A stretch of DNA of 49,945 nucleotides from CAZFLD01 sp964519835 (GCA_964519835.1 CAZFLD010000027.1:1-49945), one strand, 5' to 3'. Positions 33,704 to 42,286 are shown, counted from the stretch's first letter. Program-made: numbers and translations. Notes: generated from the sequence alone by a model not told the origin.

Positions 33704-34589
33704 GGCGCGCAGCAAGGAGATCTTTTCTCGGATTATGAACACACTCAAGCCTTCCCGGCATGAGATGCTATCGCTACAAGAGGTCAGGGAGATTGTCAAA
33801 CCTAAGAGCGAAAGCTACAAGGGCATGCAGGTCGTTCCGATCGCCCAGATTGTCGGGAGCGAGGGAAGGTACCGCGACTTCAATCGGAGCTTCCTGCCAC
33901 GAAGGGAAAGCCTGCGACGACGCTGGACCTCCGTCGATCGGGCCCATCTCTCCGATGTGATACTCCCGCCGATCAAGCTGTACGAGATCGGTGGTGTCTA
34001 CTTTGTCCGCGACGGAAACCACCGCGTCTCAGTGGCCAGGTCCCAGGGTGTCCAGTCGATAGACGCGGAGGTTACTTCGCTCGGCTCAGAAATCAAACTG
34101 AGTCCGGATCTAACTCGCGAAAACATGCGGGAGGCGGTAATCGAGTACGAAAAAAAAAGGTTTTTCAAAGAAACCGGATTTCAGCGACTCTTCCCCGACT
34201 ACGACCTACAGTTCACGGAAACCGGACGTTACGATGCGATTATCGACCACATAAACCATCACAAGTATTACATCAATCAACACCAAAGCAGCGAGATACC
34301 ATTCGAGGCGGCCATTAAGTCGTGGTACAAAAATGTCTTTAGGCCGGTCGCAGACGTCATCGAAGAGGAACGGGTCACATCACGCTTTCCCGGCCGCACT
34401 GCCGCGGACTTGTACGTCTGGACCGTGAAGCACTGGGATGAGCTAAAACGGCGGTACGGTCAGCAGTACCCGCTAAAAGAGGCCGTGCGAGACTACAATG
34501 TTCGATTCGGCCGTAGTCTCTGGAGTCGACTCAAAGATCGGCTCTTCGGCAGGTCCGGGCGCCCAGACGGGGAACAAGGCGGGCCATAA
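33660..34589 (+). CDS. ParB/sulfiredoxin-like domain protein
   Basis: 309 residues, soluble. The central part has the ParB/Srx-type core: a strand and helix leading to ILPPIKLYEIGGVYFVRDGNHRVSVARSQG, where DGNHR replaces the usual DGxHR of this fold, which in relatives binds nucleotides. The C-terminal half is helical and basic (YVWTVKHWDELKRRYGQQYP, then SLWSRLKDRLFGR). No helix-turn-helix of true ParB is evident, so chromosome partitioning is unlikely. A GAGGAG ribosome site 6 bases before the ATG fixes the start even though it lies inside the previous gene. Confidence 0.78.
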   Translation: MEQFVQQEATQDFNKARSKEIFSRIMNTLKPSRHEMLSLQEVREIVKPKSESYKGMQVVPIAQIVGSEGRYRDFNRSFLPRRESLRRRWTSVDRAHLSDVILPPIKLYEIGGVYFVRDGNHRVSVARSQGVQSIDAEVTSLGSEIKLSPDLTRENMREAVIEYEKKRFFKETGFQRLFPDYDLQFTETGRYDAIIDHINHHKYYINQHQSSEIPFEAAIKSWYKNVFRPVADVIEEERVTSRFPGRTAADLYVWTVKHWDELKRRYGQQYPLKEAVRDYNVRFGRSLWSRLKDRLFGRSGRPDGEQGGP

Positions 34590-34619
34590 GACCGGCTCGG
34601 GCGCTTCGCGAGACGGCCC

Positions 34620-35318
34620 CTAAAAGGGATACGGACCGGAGACCAAACCAACACCGCCGTCTTCCACATAAGCAAACGCTTGGTTTCCCGGTGCGTTGAC
34701 CGGCCGACCGCTGCCGATCTCCCCGTAGGAGACCTGACCCGCCGCAATCGAGGCATTCGCGACCCGATTTCCGCCACGGTCGAAGACGCGCACCAAGGCG
34801 GACTCCTGGTCCCCGGGAATCGAAACCACAAGACTGTTTGCCCTGACCTGGAGCGCGGGAAACGCGCCGCCCTCCATCGACCGAGCACGGGAGACAAGAG
34901 CGCCGGCGGCGGTAAAGCTCGCTTCGCTCCGCTCCCCGGCCGCGTCGAGCACGATAACCCGATACAGGCCGCCGGGCAGCTCCTTGCCGCCGGCCCCAAC
35001 AATACGGTCGTGGCCAATCCATAGCTCCTCTTCCCGCTCAATCACAAGCCAAGTTTCATCCGTGAACGACCAAAACATCTCCGCTTCATCGTTGATGATG
35101 TAGAGCTCCTTGAGGTCCGCACGACCATCGTGATCCCGCACGAGCGCAAAGACGGATAAGCCCGCTTCAACGGTTCCGCTCGACCGGTCGTCTATCGCCA
35201 ACACCTGGGACTCCACCGTTAGTATCTCCGGTGCGGTCCCACTGCACGACACGCCGATGAGGCAGACGCAAACAGCAACCAGCCCCCCGAAAATCATCGA
35301 TGTTCGTGGACTACGCAC
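34620..35318 (-). CDS. Predicted lipoprotein of unknown function
   Basis: 232 residues with a type II signal peptide ending in VCVCLIGVSCSG (lipobox GVSC). The mature part is beta-rich with two possible Ig-like halves (VFALVRDHDGRADLKELYIIN, then SLVVSIPGDQESALVRVFDRGG). No family recognised. It starts 2 bases after the SelB-like gene ends, with GTG at 35318 (AAGGGA about 10 bases upstream) or ATG at 35297. The two genes are therefore probably co-transcribed although nothing links their functions. Confidence 0.7.
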   Translation of the reverse strand: MRSPRTSMIFGGLVAVCVCLIGVSCSGTAPEILTVESQVLAIDDRSSGTVEAGLSVFALVRDHDGRADLKELYIINDEAEMFWSFTDETWLVIEREEELWIGHDRIVGAGGKELPGGLYRVIVLDAAGERSEASFTAAGALVSRARSMEGGAFPALQVRANSLVVSIPGDQESALVRVFDRGGNRVANASIAAGQVSYGEIGSGRPVNAPGNQAFAYVEDGGVGLVSGPYPF

Positions 35319-35320
35319 TT

Positions 35321-36586
35321 CTATCGTGTCCCTTTATTCACGTCGTTTGGTAGCGCCGTATACCGTTTTTTATAGCGTCCGCCCCCGGCTCGTGTGATAA
35401 ATCCTTCAGATGCCAGGAGTGCGAGTATTCCGGCCGCTCTGTTTCGACTGGTCGAGACGGCCTGTCGAAAGTCATCTTCTAAAAAGACCGATGTATCGCC
35501 GATGCCTTCCGCCGTCCGGCACAAGTCAACAAGCCGCGCCTCGGCGATATAGGCGGGCCCTGGAAGGCGATAAATAAGCCCGTCGGCAACAAGCCGGTCG
35601 AGGATGGGGTCCAAACGCCTATGGTCGGGCGGCAAGAAGCAGCCGTCCGGCTCCGGCGCCGCTTCTACCGTCGCGAGCACCGCCGACTCGGCCGGCGAAA
35701 CCGATGGACGCAACGACAAAACGACGTCCTCCAAAAAGACCGGCTCAACGCCGAGCGTTTTTGCCGCGTCCTCGGCTCGCGCGCCCTCGGCTTTTGCCCT
35801 TCTCAGAGACGCCGCGAGTTTTTGTGCCTTCGCCGGAGTAAATACCCACGGTCCGCATCGCTGCACACCCGGAGAAAGCCGCGTGGTCGGGAGAGGCAAA
35901 ACGTTGTCTCCTCCCGCCTCGCCACCGGACCTAGCCGCAGGCGCGTAACTAAAACCGGCTACTCTAAGCCTATACGTCTCCAGATCCTCGCTCGCGTGCG
36001 GCCGAATGTCGCCCCTCGGCACAAGGGGTAACGCCACCGTGCCAGGCGCGGAGCCCACTCGGCAGCGCAAGCCCTGCAAACAGGGGACCGCTCGCTCCAA
36101 ACGGAGTCTCACGTGCCGCCCGTCTACCGCTTTTGCCTGAGTAATCTTGGCGCTTGATTCTCTAACATGAAGTGATCCAAGTCGCGCGGGCCTGCCACCG
36201 CTTCGCTCCGCGAGATAGTCCCGGATACTCGCCATAGAGACAACAACCTCCTGGCTACACACCCACGGTTGATCCGCCGGTGTTGCCCACAGCGTCTTTT
36301 CGAGAAGGTGCCGAGGTGCGCCCTTCACCGCGACCCAAACGCCTTCCGTCGACTCCGGCTCACACTCCCGCACTCTCACTTTCCGGCCCGACGGAAGTAG
36401 CCGGAGCGACGACGGTGGCGCGCAGCCATCGCCGCCGGTGAGCAGTATGTAGTAGTGCTTTGGGGTGGATGATCCGGTTGCGGTGGTTCCCCGGACGCCT
36501 CTACCCCCCGCCCCGACGCCGGCAGCGTCGTTGCGTGGGTGGTTGCAGTCCGGCGTACCCACAAAGCGAACACCGTACAAGGTCAT
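35321..36586 (-). CDS. SelB-like protein lacking the GTPase domain
   Basis: 421 residues from the ATG at 36586. The sequence reads as the back part of a selenocysteine-specific elongation factor. It has an EF-type domain II (GVRGTTATG, LRLLPSGRKVRVREC, VWVAVKG), a domain III-like stretch (SLHVRESSAKITQAKAV and VRLRLERAVPCLQGLRCRVG), and C-terminal winged helices. The last of these contain DDFRQAVSTSRNRAAGILALL and FITRAGGGRYKKRY. The N-terminal GTPase domain of about 170 residues, with its P-loop, is absent; only about 25 Gly-rich residues precede domain II. It is either a repurposed paralogue or a decayed gene. A TAATAT -10 lies 7 bases upstream of the ATG. No other selenocysteine gene is in the window. 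Confidence 0.7.
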   Translation of the reverse strand: MTLYGVRFVGTPDCNHPRNDAAGVGAGGRGVRGTTATGSSTPKHYYILLTGGDGCAPPSSLRLLPSGRKVRVRECEPESTEGVWVAVKGAPRHLLEKTLWATPADQPWVCSQEVVVSMASIRDYLAERSGGRPARLGSLHVRESSAKITQAKAVDGRHVRLRLERAVPCLQGLRCRVGSAPGTVALPLVPRGDIRPHASEDLETYRLRVAGFSYAPAARSGGEAGGDNVLPLPTTRLSPGVQRCGPWVFTPAKAQKLAASLRRAKAEGARAEDAAKTLGVEPVFLEDVVLSLRPSVSPAESAVLATVEAAPEPDGCFLPPDHRRLDPILDRLVADGLIYRLPGPAYIAEARLVDLCRTAEGIGDTSVFLEDDFRQAVSTSRNRAAGILALLASEGFITRAGGGRYKKRYTALPNDVNKGTR

Positions 36587-36605
36587 AGCGCGCATATTAT
36601 CGTGC

Positions 36606-36614
36606 TGGTATGAT
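36606..36614 (+). promoter_or_regulatory. Extended -10 promoter of the inositol-phosphatase gene
   Basis: TGGTATGAT (TATGAT at 36609-36614) ends 6 bases before the ATG at 36621, so the message would begin at the start codon. There is no good -35. Just upstream (36594-36599) the divergent SelB-like gene has its own -10 on the other strand. Confidence 0.5.
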
Positions 36615-36620
36615 TGCTCC

Positions 36621-37412
36621 ATGGACTACTCATTACTCGCCTCTGTCGCGGAGACCGCGGCCGGCAAAGCTTCGCATATCCATAGACAATTTCAAAGGTC
36701 CGGGTTCGCCGTTGAATCTAAGGGCCGGGATCATGACTTTGTCACCGAAGCCGACAAGGAAGCCGAGCTTGCCGTTGTCGGCGCCATTCAGGAGGCATTC
36801 CCTGAGCACGGTATCGTTGGCGAGGAGGGCAACAACGTCGACGGTTCTTCACAGTTCGTTTGGTACATCGATCCGTTGGACGGGACCACGAATTATGTCC
36901 ACGGTCTCCCCTACACCGCAGTATCGATCTGCTGCGTAGAGGCAGCAACGGTGGTTGCGGCGGTTGTTCAAACCAGCGCGGGAGATCAAACGTTTTCCGC
37001 TTCCCGGGGAGCGGGAGCAACACTAAACGGCACGCCAATTCACGTAAGTGATCGCACCAAGCTCGAGGACAGTCTCCTGATAACCGGGTTTTTCTACGAC
37101 CGTGCCGATCGTATGGTTGCCAATCTTGGCGCAATTCGGCGTTGCTTCGAGCACGGTTGCCGTGGAGTCCGTCGGTTCGGTTCGGCGGCACTCGACCTCT
37201 GTCACGTGGCCGCGGGCTGTGCCGAGGGATTCTGGGAAAACTATCTGGCGCCCTGGGACTACGGCGCCGGCATGTTGATGGTCGAGGAGGCCGGCGGGTT
37301 AGTTACGGACCAAAACGGCGTCACACCAACTTTCTCACCATCGTTTGTGGTGGCAGGGAACCACCACGTACAAGAGGCGCTGCGAAAGCTGGTGCGACCG
37401 CGAGATGAATAG
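36621..37412 (+). CDS. Inositol-monophosphatase family protein (SuhB-like)
   Basis: 263-residue Mg-dependent, Li-sensitive-type phosphatase. Metal-site motifs are all present: FVTEADKEAE, IVGEEG, WYIDPLDGTTNYVHG and, near the end, LAPWDYGAGMLMVEEAGG. GSAALDLCHVAAG is the conserved helix. The substrate may be inositol phosphate, a sugar phosphate or a nucleotide such as PAP; sequence alone cannot decide. The ATG at 36621 is chosen from the domain start and promoter position. It converges on rpsU with a 26-base gap. Confidence 0.93.
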   Translation: MDYSLLASVAETAAGKASHIHRQFQRSGFAVESKGRDHDFVTEADKEAELAVVGAIQEAFPEHGIVGEEGNNVDGSSQFVWYIDPLDGTTNYVHGLPYTAVSICCVEAATVVAAVVQTSAGDQTFSASRGAGATLNGTPIHVSDRTKLEDSLLITGFFYDRADRMVANLGAIRRCFEHGCRGVRRFGSAALDLCHVAAGCAEGFWENYLAPWDYGAGMLMVEEAGGLVTDQNGVTPTFSPSFVVAGNHHVQEALRKLVRPRDE

Positions 37413-37438
37413 AGTCTATTCTATGTATCTGTCTAGGA

Positions 37439-37648
37439 TTAGTACTGCTTGGAGGCCTGGATCTTTCGCTGCTTTTTGAGAAGCTTGCGCTCGAGGGCCT
37501 TTCGCTTACGGTTTTTTATGGTTGACGGTTTTTCGAAGTATTCCCGCTTTTTCCACTCGCGGATTATTCCTTCTTTTTCCACCATACGCTTGAAACGCTT
37601 TATGGCCTTCTCTAGTGGCTCATTCTCATCGACTCGAATGTTAGCGAT
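37439..37648 (-). CDS. rpsU: Ribosomal protein bS21, apparently starting at ATC
   Basis: Small-subunit protein, 69 residues with the start proposed here, basic and with the family core LEKAIKRFKRMVEKEGIIREW and KKREYFEKPS followed by a Lys/Arg tail. A strong GGGGAGG (37663-37657) lies upstream. The codon 8 bases after it is ATC (37648-37646), giving an N terminus xANIRVDENEPLEK that matches the family in length. The only nearby usual start, GTG at 37657-37655, overlaps the Shine-Dalgarno itself. So the start is ATC, or else the GTG with no ribosome site of its own. It is downstream of, and near, the M23 peptidase gene. Confidence 0.9.
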   Translation of the reverse strand: MANIRVDENEPLEKAIKRFKRMVEKEGIIREWKKREYFEKPSTIKNRKRKALERKLLKKQRKIQASKQY

Positions 37649-37716
37649 AGCAATCACCTCCCCGTCTTTAGATTCTTTTACCAAACGCGCGGGCCCGTGT
37701 GCGGAGAGCACTCCGC

Positions 37717-38709
37717 CTAGGATTCGGGTGATACGGGCCGCGAGTGATTTAGTGTAGTGATTATCTCGGAGATGTCAACAAGAGGGCTCGTCAGCAGCAA
37801 CGCGGGGTCTACGGCAACGGGCCCGATTCGGACCTCCCAATGCAGATGGGGGCCCGTTACCAGCCCCGTGGCACCCACGGTGCCGATACCATCGCCCCTT
37901 CGAAGCAGATCTCCGACCTCAACGCTTGTGGAGTCAAGGTGATAGAAGAGGCCGTATACACCGGGCAGGTGTTCCACGACAACGGTGTTGCCGGAGATAA
38001 TCCGCTCCTTGGCCATGACCACACGACCGGCGGCCGGCGCAAACACCGGCGTTCCCGTCGGCGCCGCCAGGTCCAGGCCGTTATGGACGGAATAGGCCCG
38101 TGTCCCGTCAAAGTAGGTATAGGTTCTGCGGTCGCCGAAGGCCGAGCTCTCGATTCCGTCCGGCACCGGATTATCAAAGACGTTCCAATAGAACACACTC
38201 TTGCTTTGAGCGCTGAACAACAACTCGGTGAGCTCAACCGACTCCTCTCGACGGCGCCGGCTTTGGTCCGTACGAAGGCTTGTCATGTCGGACGAGAGAG
38301 GAATGACGGCGCTGACAAACGGACGGTCGGCAACTTCGATGGGAATTGCAACTTCCAGCTCCGACCCGTCGGCGACCCGAATGACCGCCCTAAACGTGTA
38401 CTCGCCGGGGGCGTACGTGCTCGGTACACCCTGAATCGCGACAGGAACGGTGGTCTCGCTATCGGGTGACAGGTAAAAGCCCGGCGTACCAACCGTTTCA
38501 CGGCCCTCGGGATCCACAACGGCTATCTCAACGATGGAAGAAGCACCGTCGACCGGAAACACCGGGAACCAGCCGCCGCGGGCAACCGATACCGGCGCGG
38601 AGATCGAAGTGGGGTTGTCCGCCGCCGCCACCGCCTGAGCTGTTGCCGGGACCGGCACCAAGAGGGCCAACGCGAAAACAAGGCGGATACGAGCAGCGGG
38701 TCCTTTCAC
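37717..38709 (-). CDS. M23 (LytM-type) metallopeptidase, secreted
   Basis: 330 residues. A signal peptide (LVFALALLVPVPATAQA) is followed by an N-terminal beta domain (about 35-130), a basic linker (QSRRRREE), and a LytM domain (about 190-320). The zinc-site motifs HNGLDLAAPTGTPV and GPHLHWEVR are intact, so it should be an active peptidoglycan endopeptidase. It is probably periplasmic and cleaves cross-bridges during growth or division. The GTG start overlaps the recJ stop by 4 bases, placing it in the operon nucleoside phosphorylase-recJ-M23-(rpsU). Confidence 0.92.
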   Translation of the reverse strand: MKGPAARIRLVFALALLVPVPATAQAVAAADNPTSISAPVSVARGGWFPVFPVDGASSIVEIAVVDPEGRETVGTPGFYLSPDSETTVPVAIQGVPSTYAPGEYTFRAVIRVADGSELEVAIPIEVADRPFVSAVIPLSSDMTSLRTDQSRRRREESVELTELLFSAQSKSVFYWNVFDNPVPDGIESSAFGDRRTYTYFDGTRAYSVHNGLDLAAPTGTPVFAPAAGRVVMAKERIISGNTVVVEHLPGVYGLFYHLDSTSVEVGDLLRRGDGIGTVGATGLVTGPHLHWEVRIGPVAVDPALLLTSPLVDISEIITTLNHSRPVSPES

Positions 38710-40829
38710 GACCCGCTTCCCGGTTTTATGTCGGAAATCACGAGTTGGAGCGTTTCACGCCCCTGGTAGTGGTTTTTCGAGAGGCTAAACACCACCGATA
38801 CACGGTCCTTGATCTTAAACCCGTCGGCAATCTTCTCCGCGCCTCGCCAATACACGGCCGGCCACTTGTTCTGTCCCGCGTCAAGCGTGAGGCGGGCGTG
38901 CTTTTGCTCCCCGCGACCCATAAAGCTGATGTCGACAATCCTCAGGTCTCGCGCGAGAAACAGGAGCGGCGGATAGTCTTGGCCATACGGGCCAAGCGCC
39001 TCCACGACCTTGTACAGGTCGGGAGTAAAATACTGCTGGGGTACCTCGGCATCCACGACCAGCACCTCACCGTCGGCCTCGTCCAGCTCTATCTGACCAA
39101 CGTCCCGGGCGATGCGCTCGGTCAAATCGGGCAAACGTTCCGGGCGAAGCGAGAAACCACCCGCGGAATCGTGGCCGCCCCAATCCTCCAAGATGTCCTC
39201 AAAACGCTTGAGGAAGGCGGTGACACCAAATCCACGTACACTTCGAATTGACCCTACGGCCTTGTCGTCCAAAAAGGCAACGACCAGGCTCGGCACCTCA
39301 AACATTCGTGCCAACCGGCCGGCAAGGATGCCGGTAACGCCGCGGGGCACGTGTCGGTCGGCGACCATAACAAAGCGGCCGTCGTGCTCCTCGAGACTCT
39401 TTTTTGCGTGTGGGAGTACTCGGTCCCAGGCCTCGTCACCGCTTCGCTTCCTGCTCGTGTTTAGATCGAGCATTTGATCCGCCAGGGCACTCTTTTGCTC
39501 AGGGACCTCGTTAAGGAGCAGCCGGACGGCCACGTCGGGGCTGCCCATACGGCCGCTTGCGTTAATCACCGGCGACAACTGCCAGGCCACATCCTTGGAA
39601 TCGAGGGCCCGGCCGGAGACGTTCTGACGCTCGAGCAGTTCGCGAAGCCCCGGCCTTATGGTCCGACGGAGACGATCGAGTCCCCTCCGCACCAGAATCC
39701 GGTTTTCGTCTTTGAGGGGCATCATATCGGCGAGGGTGCCCATCGCGACCAAGTCAAGGGTCTCCTCGAAGGTCTCGCCGACAAAGTCCTGTTTCTTCAG
39801 AACCATGGCCTCAAAGAGGCTTACCAAGACGTCGATCTCCTCGATCGGGCGGTCCGAGTAGTGAGCCAAACGAGAACCCTTGCGCATTCTCAGCAGACTC
39901 ATTCCGCGCAAGCTGGGAAAAAGGGTGTGGGCCTCGGTTGCGAGGTCTACGACCCCTATCTCGGCATCGTTTCCGAAAATGGACCTGAGGTAGCGAACCT
40001 GCACGGCCTCTTCATATACGATTATGGGACGGCCGACCAGAAATGCGGGCAGCCGCGTCTGCGCCACGTCTACCACCCCCGGCACAATCTGCTCGCTAAT
40101 CCGGTCCAACTCTACAAGATTCTCCATGCGGACACACTCGACAATAAGCGTGTCGTTTCCCGGACGGATGTTTAGGAGCGTTACATCCTGCCCGTAAGCG
40201 GGTGTAGACGCGAAACTCAAGGCCCAACAGACCTTAGCAGTAACCGCACACGCTGCAAGACCGTCAAAGGGGTATGCGGTGTCGGTGAGTTTGGGATTGA
40301 TCACCGCTACTGCGGGCGGCAGATCCTCTTTTGGGTTGTGATGGTCCACCACAATTGTGTCGATACCCTTTGCGGCAGCCGCTTGGATTTCCGCCGCATT
40401 TGTCACACCACAATCGACGCACACAATAAGGGTCACGTCCAAGTCGACGCACTCCTCCACAACAGCCGCTCTCAGGCCGTAGGGCTCGTCGCCCATAGGA
40501 ACACGCCATACGACGTCCATATCGAGGCGCCGTAGCGCTTCAACCATCAGGGTCGTGCTTGTAATGCCGTCAACGTCGCGGTCGCCAAACACGAGCACCT
40601 TCTCACCCTCCGCCGCCGCGGAAAGAATACGGCCGACAGCATCCTCCATCTCCTCGAACAAAAACGGATTGTGCATGTAGCGAAGGTCGGACTCAAAGAT
40701 AAATCGAGCTTCCGCGGGCTCGGTGAAGCCACGGCGCGCGAGCACGGACGCGGTAATCATATCGATGTTGTGGCGACCGGCGATCTCGCGGACGAGCGTC
40801 GGGTCAACGTCGGGCTTAATCCAGGTCAT
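38706..40829 (-). CDS. recJ: Single-stranded-DNA exonuclease RecJ
   Basis: A 707-residue 5'-3' exonuclease for recombination and mismatch repair. It has motif I VFGDRDVDGITSTTL (Asp-rich, with Arg where Tyr is usual), VDCGVTN, the DHH motif TIVVDHHNPKEDL and, later, LDLVAMGTLADMMPL plus ENRILVRRGL. The C-terminal DHHA1 part has VNASGRMGSPDVA near its start and GGHDSAGGFSL. Between the DHH strand region and LDLVAMGT there is an extra segment of about 130-150 residues (around residues 215-355), which makes the protein longer than E. coli RecJ (577). Its ATG overlaps the phosphorylase stop (ATGA). Confidence 0.94.
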   Translation of the reverse strand: MTWIKPDVDPTLVREIAGRHNIDMITASVLARRGFTEPAEARFIFESDLRYMHNPFLFEEMEDAVGRILSAAAEGEKVLVFGDRDVDGITSTTLMVEALRRLDMDVVWRVPMGDEPYGLRAAVVEECVDLDVTLIVCVDCGVTNAAEIQAAAAKGIDTIVVDHHNPKEDLPPAVAVINPKLTDTAYPFDGLAACAVTAKVCWALSFASTPAYGQDVTLLNIRPGNDTLIVECVRMENLVELDRISEQIVPGVVDVAQTRLPAFLVGRPIIVYEEAVQVRYLRSIFGNDAEIGVVDLATEAHTLFPSLRGMSLLRMRKGSRLAHYSDRPIEEIDVLVSLFEAMVLKKQDFVGETFEETLDLVAMGTLADMMPLKDENRILVRRGLDRLRRTIRPGLRELLERQNVSGRALDSKDVAWQLSPVINASGRMGSPDVAVRLLLNEVPEQKSALADQMLDLNTSRKRSGDEAWDRVLPHAKKSLEEHDGRFVMVADRHVPRGVTGILAGRLARMFEVPSLVVAFLDDKAVGSIRSVRGFGVTAFLKRFEDILEDWGGHDSAGGFSLRPERLPDLTERIARDVGQIELDEADGEVLVVDAEVPQQYFTPDLYKVVEALGPYGQDYPPLLFLARDLRIVDISFMGRGEQKHARLTLDAGQNKWPAVYWRGAEKIADGFKIKDRVSVVFSLSKNHYQGRETLQLVISDIKPGSGS

Positions 40830-42214
40830 GATGAGGAAACTTCGTCGAGGATCATAAAACCGCGACCGCCGCTCGGCGGCCGTGCCACGGACGAGCTCGC
40901 CGGAGATGGTGCCGCGCCGGGTGGGTCCGCCTCGATGCGGTAGGCGTTGTTTACTATCTCCAGCGCTTCCGCCGCCGCGTCCGTGTCGTCCGCGTACAAA
41001 TCCGCCAACGTCTCACCGGCGGAAACGGAGTCGCCGATTTTGTGGCGCAACAAAAACCCGGTATCCGGCCGTATCTTGTCCTCGCGAGACGCTCGACCCG
41101 CGCCCAGGGCGATGCCGGCGATGCCATACGCGTAGGCGTCGATCTCGTGGATAAAGCCGTCCTTTTTTGCCTGTACTTCCTCGTGCACTCGGCCTCGCCG
41201 GGATCCGAGCTGGGACTCGAGAGCCTTGTAGTCGCCGCTTTGGGACTCTACGTTTGCCACAAACTTGCCGTGCGCTTCGCCTGACTCGAGCTTTTCCGTG
41301 CAAAGCGCAACACCCTCCTCCACACCACCAACGATCCCGGATAGAACACACATCCACGCCGACAGACGAAGGGTTACCTCCATAAGGTCCTTCGGCGCGG
41401 ACCAATCGTTGGGTGCAAGCTCCGGCTTTAGGCAGTACAACGACTCTTCCGCCTCGAGGAAATTCCCGACGGCGTATCCCAGCGGTTCGTCCATGCGGGT
41501 GATACAGGCAACAATCTTTTTGTCGAGCGCGGAACCGGTCCGCACAAGACTTGTTGCGAGCGCGGACGCGCTTTCTTGATCTTTCATAAACGCACCACGA
41601 CCGCACTTGACATCAAAGACCAGCGCGTCGGCGCCCTCGGCAAACTTCTTGGACAAAATACTTCCGGTAATCAGCGGCACAGACTCCACGGTCCCGGTCA
41701 CGTCACGGAGCGCGTACAACAGCCTATCGGCGGGGGCAATTCGCTCACTCTGCCCCGTCATAGCAAATCCCACGTCGGCAAGAATGCGGCGAAACGCATC
41801 TTCGTCGCGGGCGATTGTGTACCCCGGTATGGACTCGAGCTTGTCGAGGGTACCGCCGGTGTGCCCGAGCGAGCGGCCGCTCATCATGGGGACATGCACG
41901 CCACATGCGGCCACAATCGGGGCAAGGATAAGAGACACCTTGTCCCCCACACCGCCGGTGGAGTGTTTGTCTACAAAGGGCCCCTCGAGTGTCGACAAGT
42001 CGATAGTGCCGCCGGAAGCGATCATCTCACGTGTCAGGACACCCGTTTCCCATGCGTCAAGCCCTCGGAAGTACACCGCCATCAAAAAGGCGGCAACTTG
42101 GTAGTCCGGAATCTCACCCTTGGCATAGCCCTGCACCAGGAAAGAAATCTCATCCTCCGTGAGGACACGCCCATCTCGCTTTTTCTGAATGATATCTACA
42201 ACTCGCATAGCCAC
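40826..42214 (-). CDS. Pyrimidine-nucleoside (thymidine) phosphorylase
   Basis: 462-residue enzyme that splits thymidine, deoxyuridine or uridine with phosphate for pyrimidine salvage. The family signature KHSTGGVGDKVSL, the MMSGRSLGHTGGTLDKLES loop, and the C-terminal PYNP domain are present (GESVSAGETL-like, here GDSVSAGETLADLY). DeoA and Pdp types cannot be told apart here. The length is slightly above the usual ~435 because of a Ser/Pro-rich tail. GTG at 42214 fits a minus-strand TGATATCCT extended -10 that ends 9 bases upstream; an ATG at 42208 is the alternative. A deoxynucleotidase lies divergently, so the pair would act in the same pathway. Confidence 0.93.
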   Translation of the reverse strand: MAMRVVDIIQKKRDGRVLTEDEISFLVQGYAKGEIPDYQVAAFLMAVYFRGLDAWETGVLTREMIASGGTIDLSTLEGPFVDKHSTGGVGDKVSLILAPIVAACGVHVPMMSGRSLGHTGGTLDKLESIPGYTIARDEDAFRRILADVGFAMTGQSERIAPADRLLYALRDVTGTVESVPLITGSILSKKFAEGADALVFDVKCGRGAFMKDQESASALATSLVRTGSALDKKIVACITRMDEPLGYAVGNFLEAEESLYCLKPELAPNDWSAPKDLMEVTLRLSAWMCVLSGIVGGVEEGVALCTEKLESGEAHGKFVANVESQSGDYKALESQLGSRRGRVHEEVQAKKDGFIHEIDAYAYGIAGIALGAGRASREDKIRPDTGFLLRHKIGDSVSAGETLADLYADDTDAAAEALEIVNNAYRIEADPPGAAPSPASSSVARPPSGGRGFMILDEVSSS

Positions 42215-42245
42215 AGTGGGGGCAGGATATCACAAGACGATGAGT

Positions 42246-42274
42246 TTGACGTGCGGTACGCATCGGACTATCTT
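42246..42274 (+). promoter_or_regulatory. Promoter of the nucleotidase gene
   Basis: TTGACG (42246-42251), a 17-base spacer and TATCTT (42269-42274). The start would be near 42281, six bases before the ATG at 42287; no ribosome site fits in between. Confidence 0.65.
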
Positions 42275-42286
42275 TCCCGGCGAATC

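Noticed and set aside
33660..34589. Chromosome-partitioning ParB
   Set aside because: Only the DGNHR core fold is recognisable; no helix-turn-helix, parA partner or parS-like site is present.
35321..37412. Selenocysteine insertion locus
   Set aside because: No selA, tRNA-Sec or in-frame TGA selenoprotein is in the window, and the SelB-like protein has no GTPase domain.
37840..38469. Open frame of 209 codons on the plus strand
   Set aside because: It lies wholly antisense to the M23 peptidase gene, has no family pattern and reflects high GC content.
39474..40175. Open frame of 233 codons on the plus strand
   Set aside because: Antisense to recJ, whose motifs are clear.
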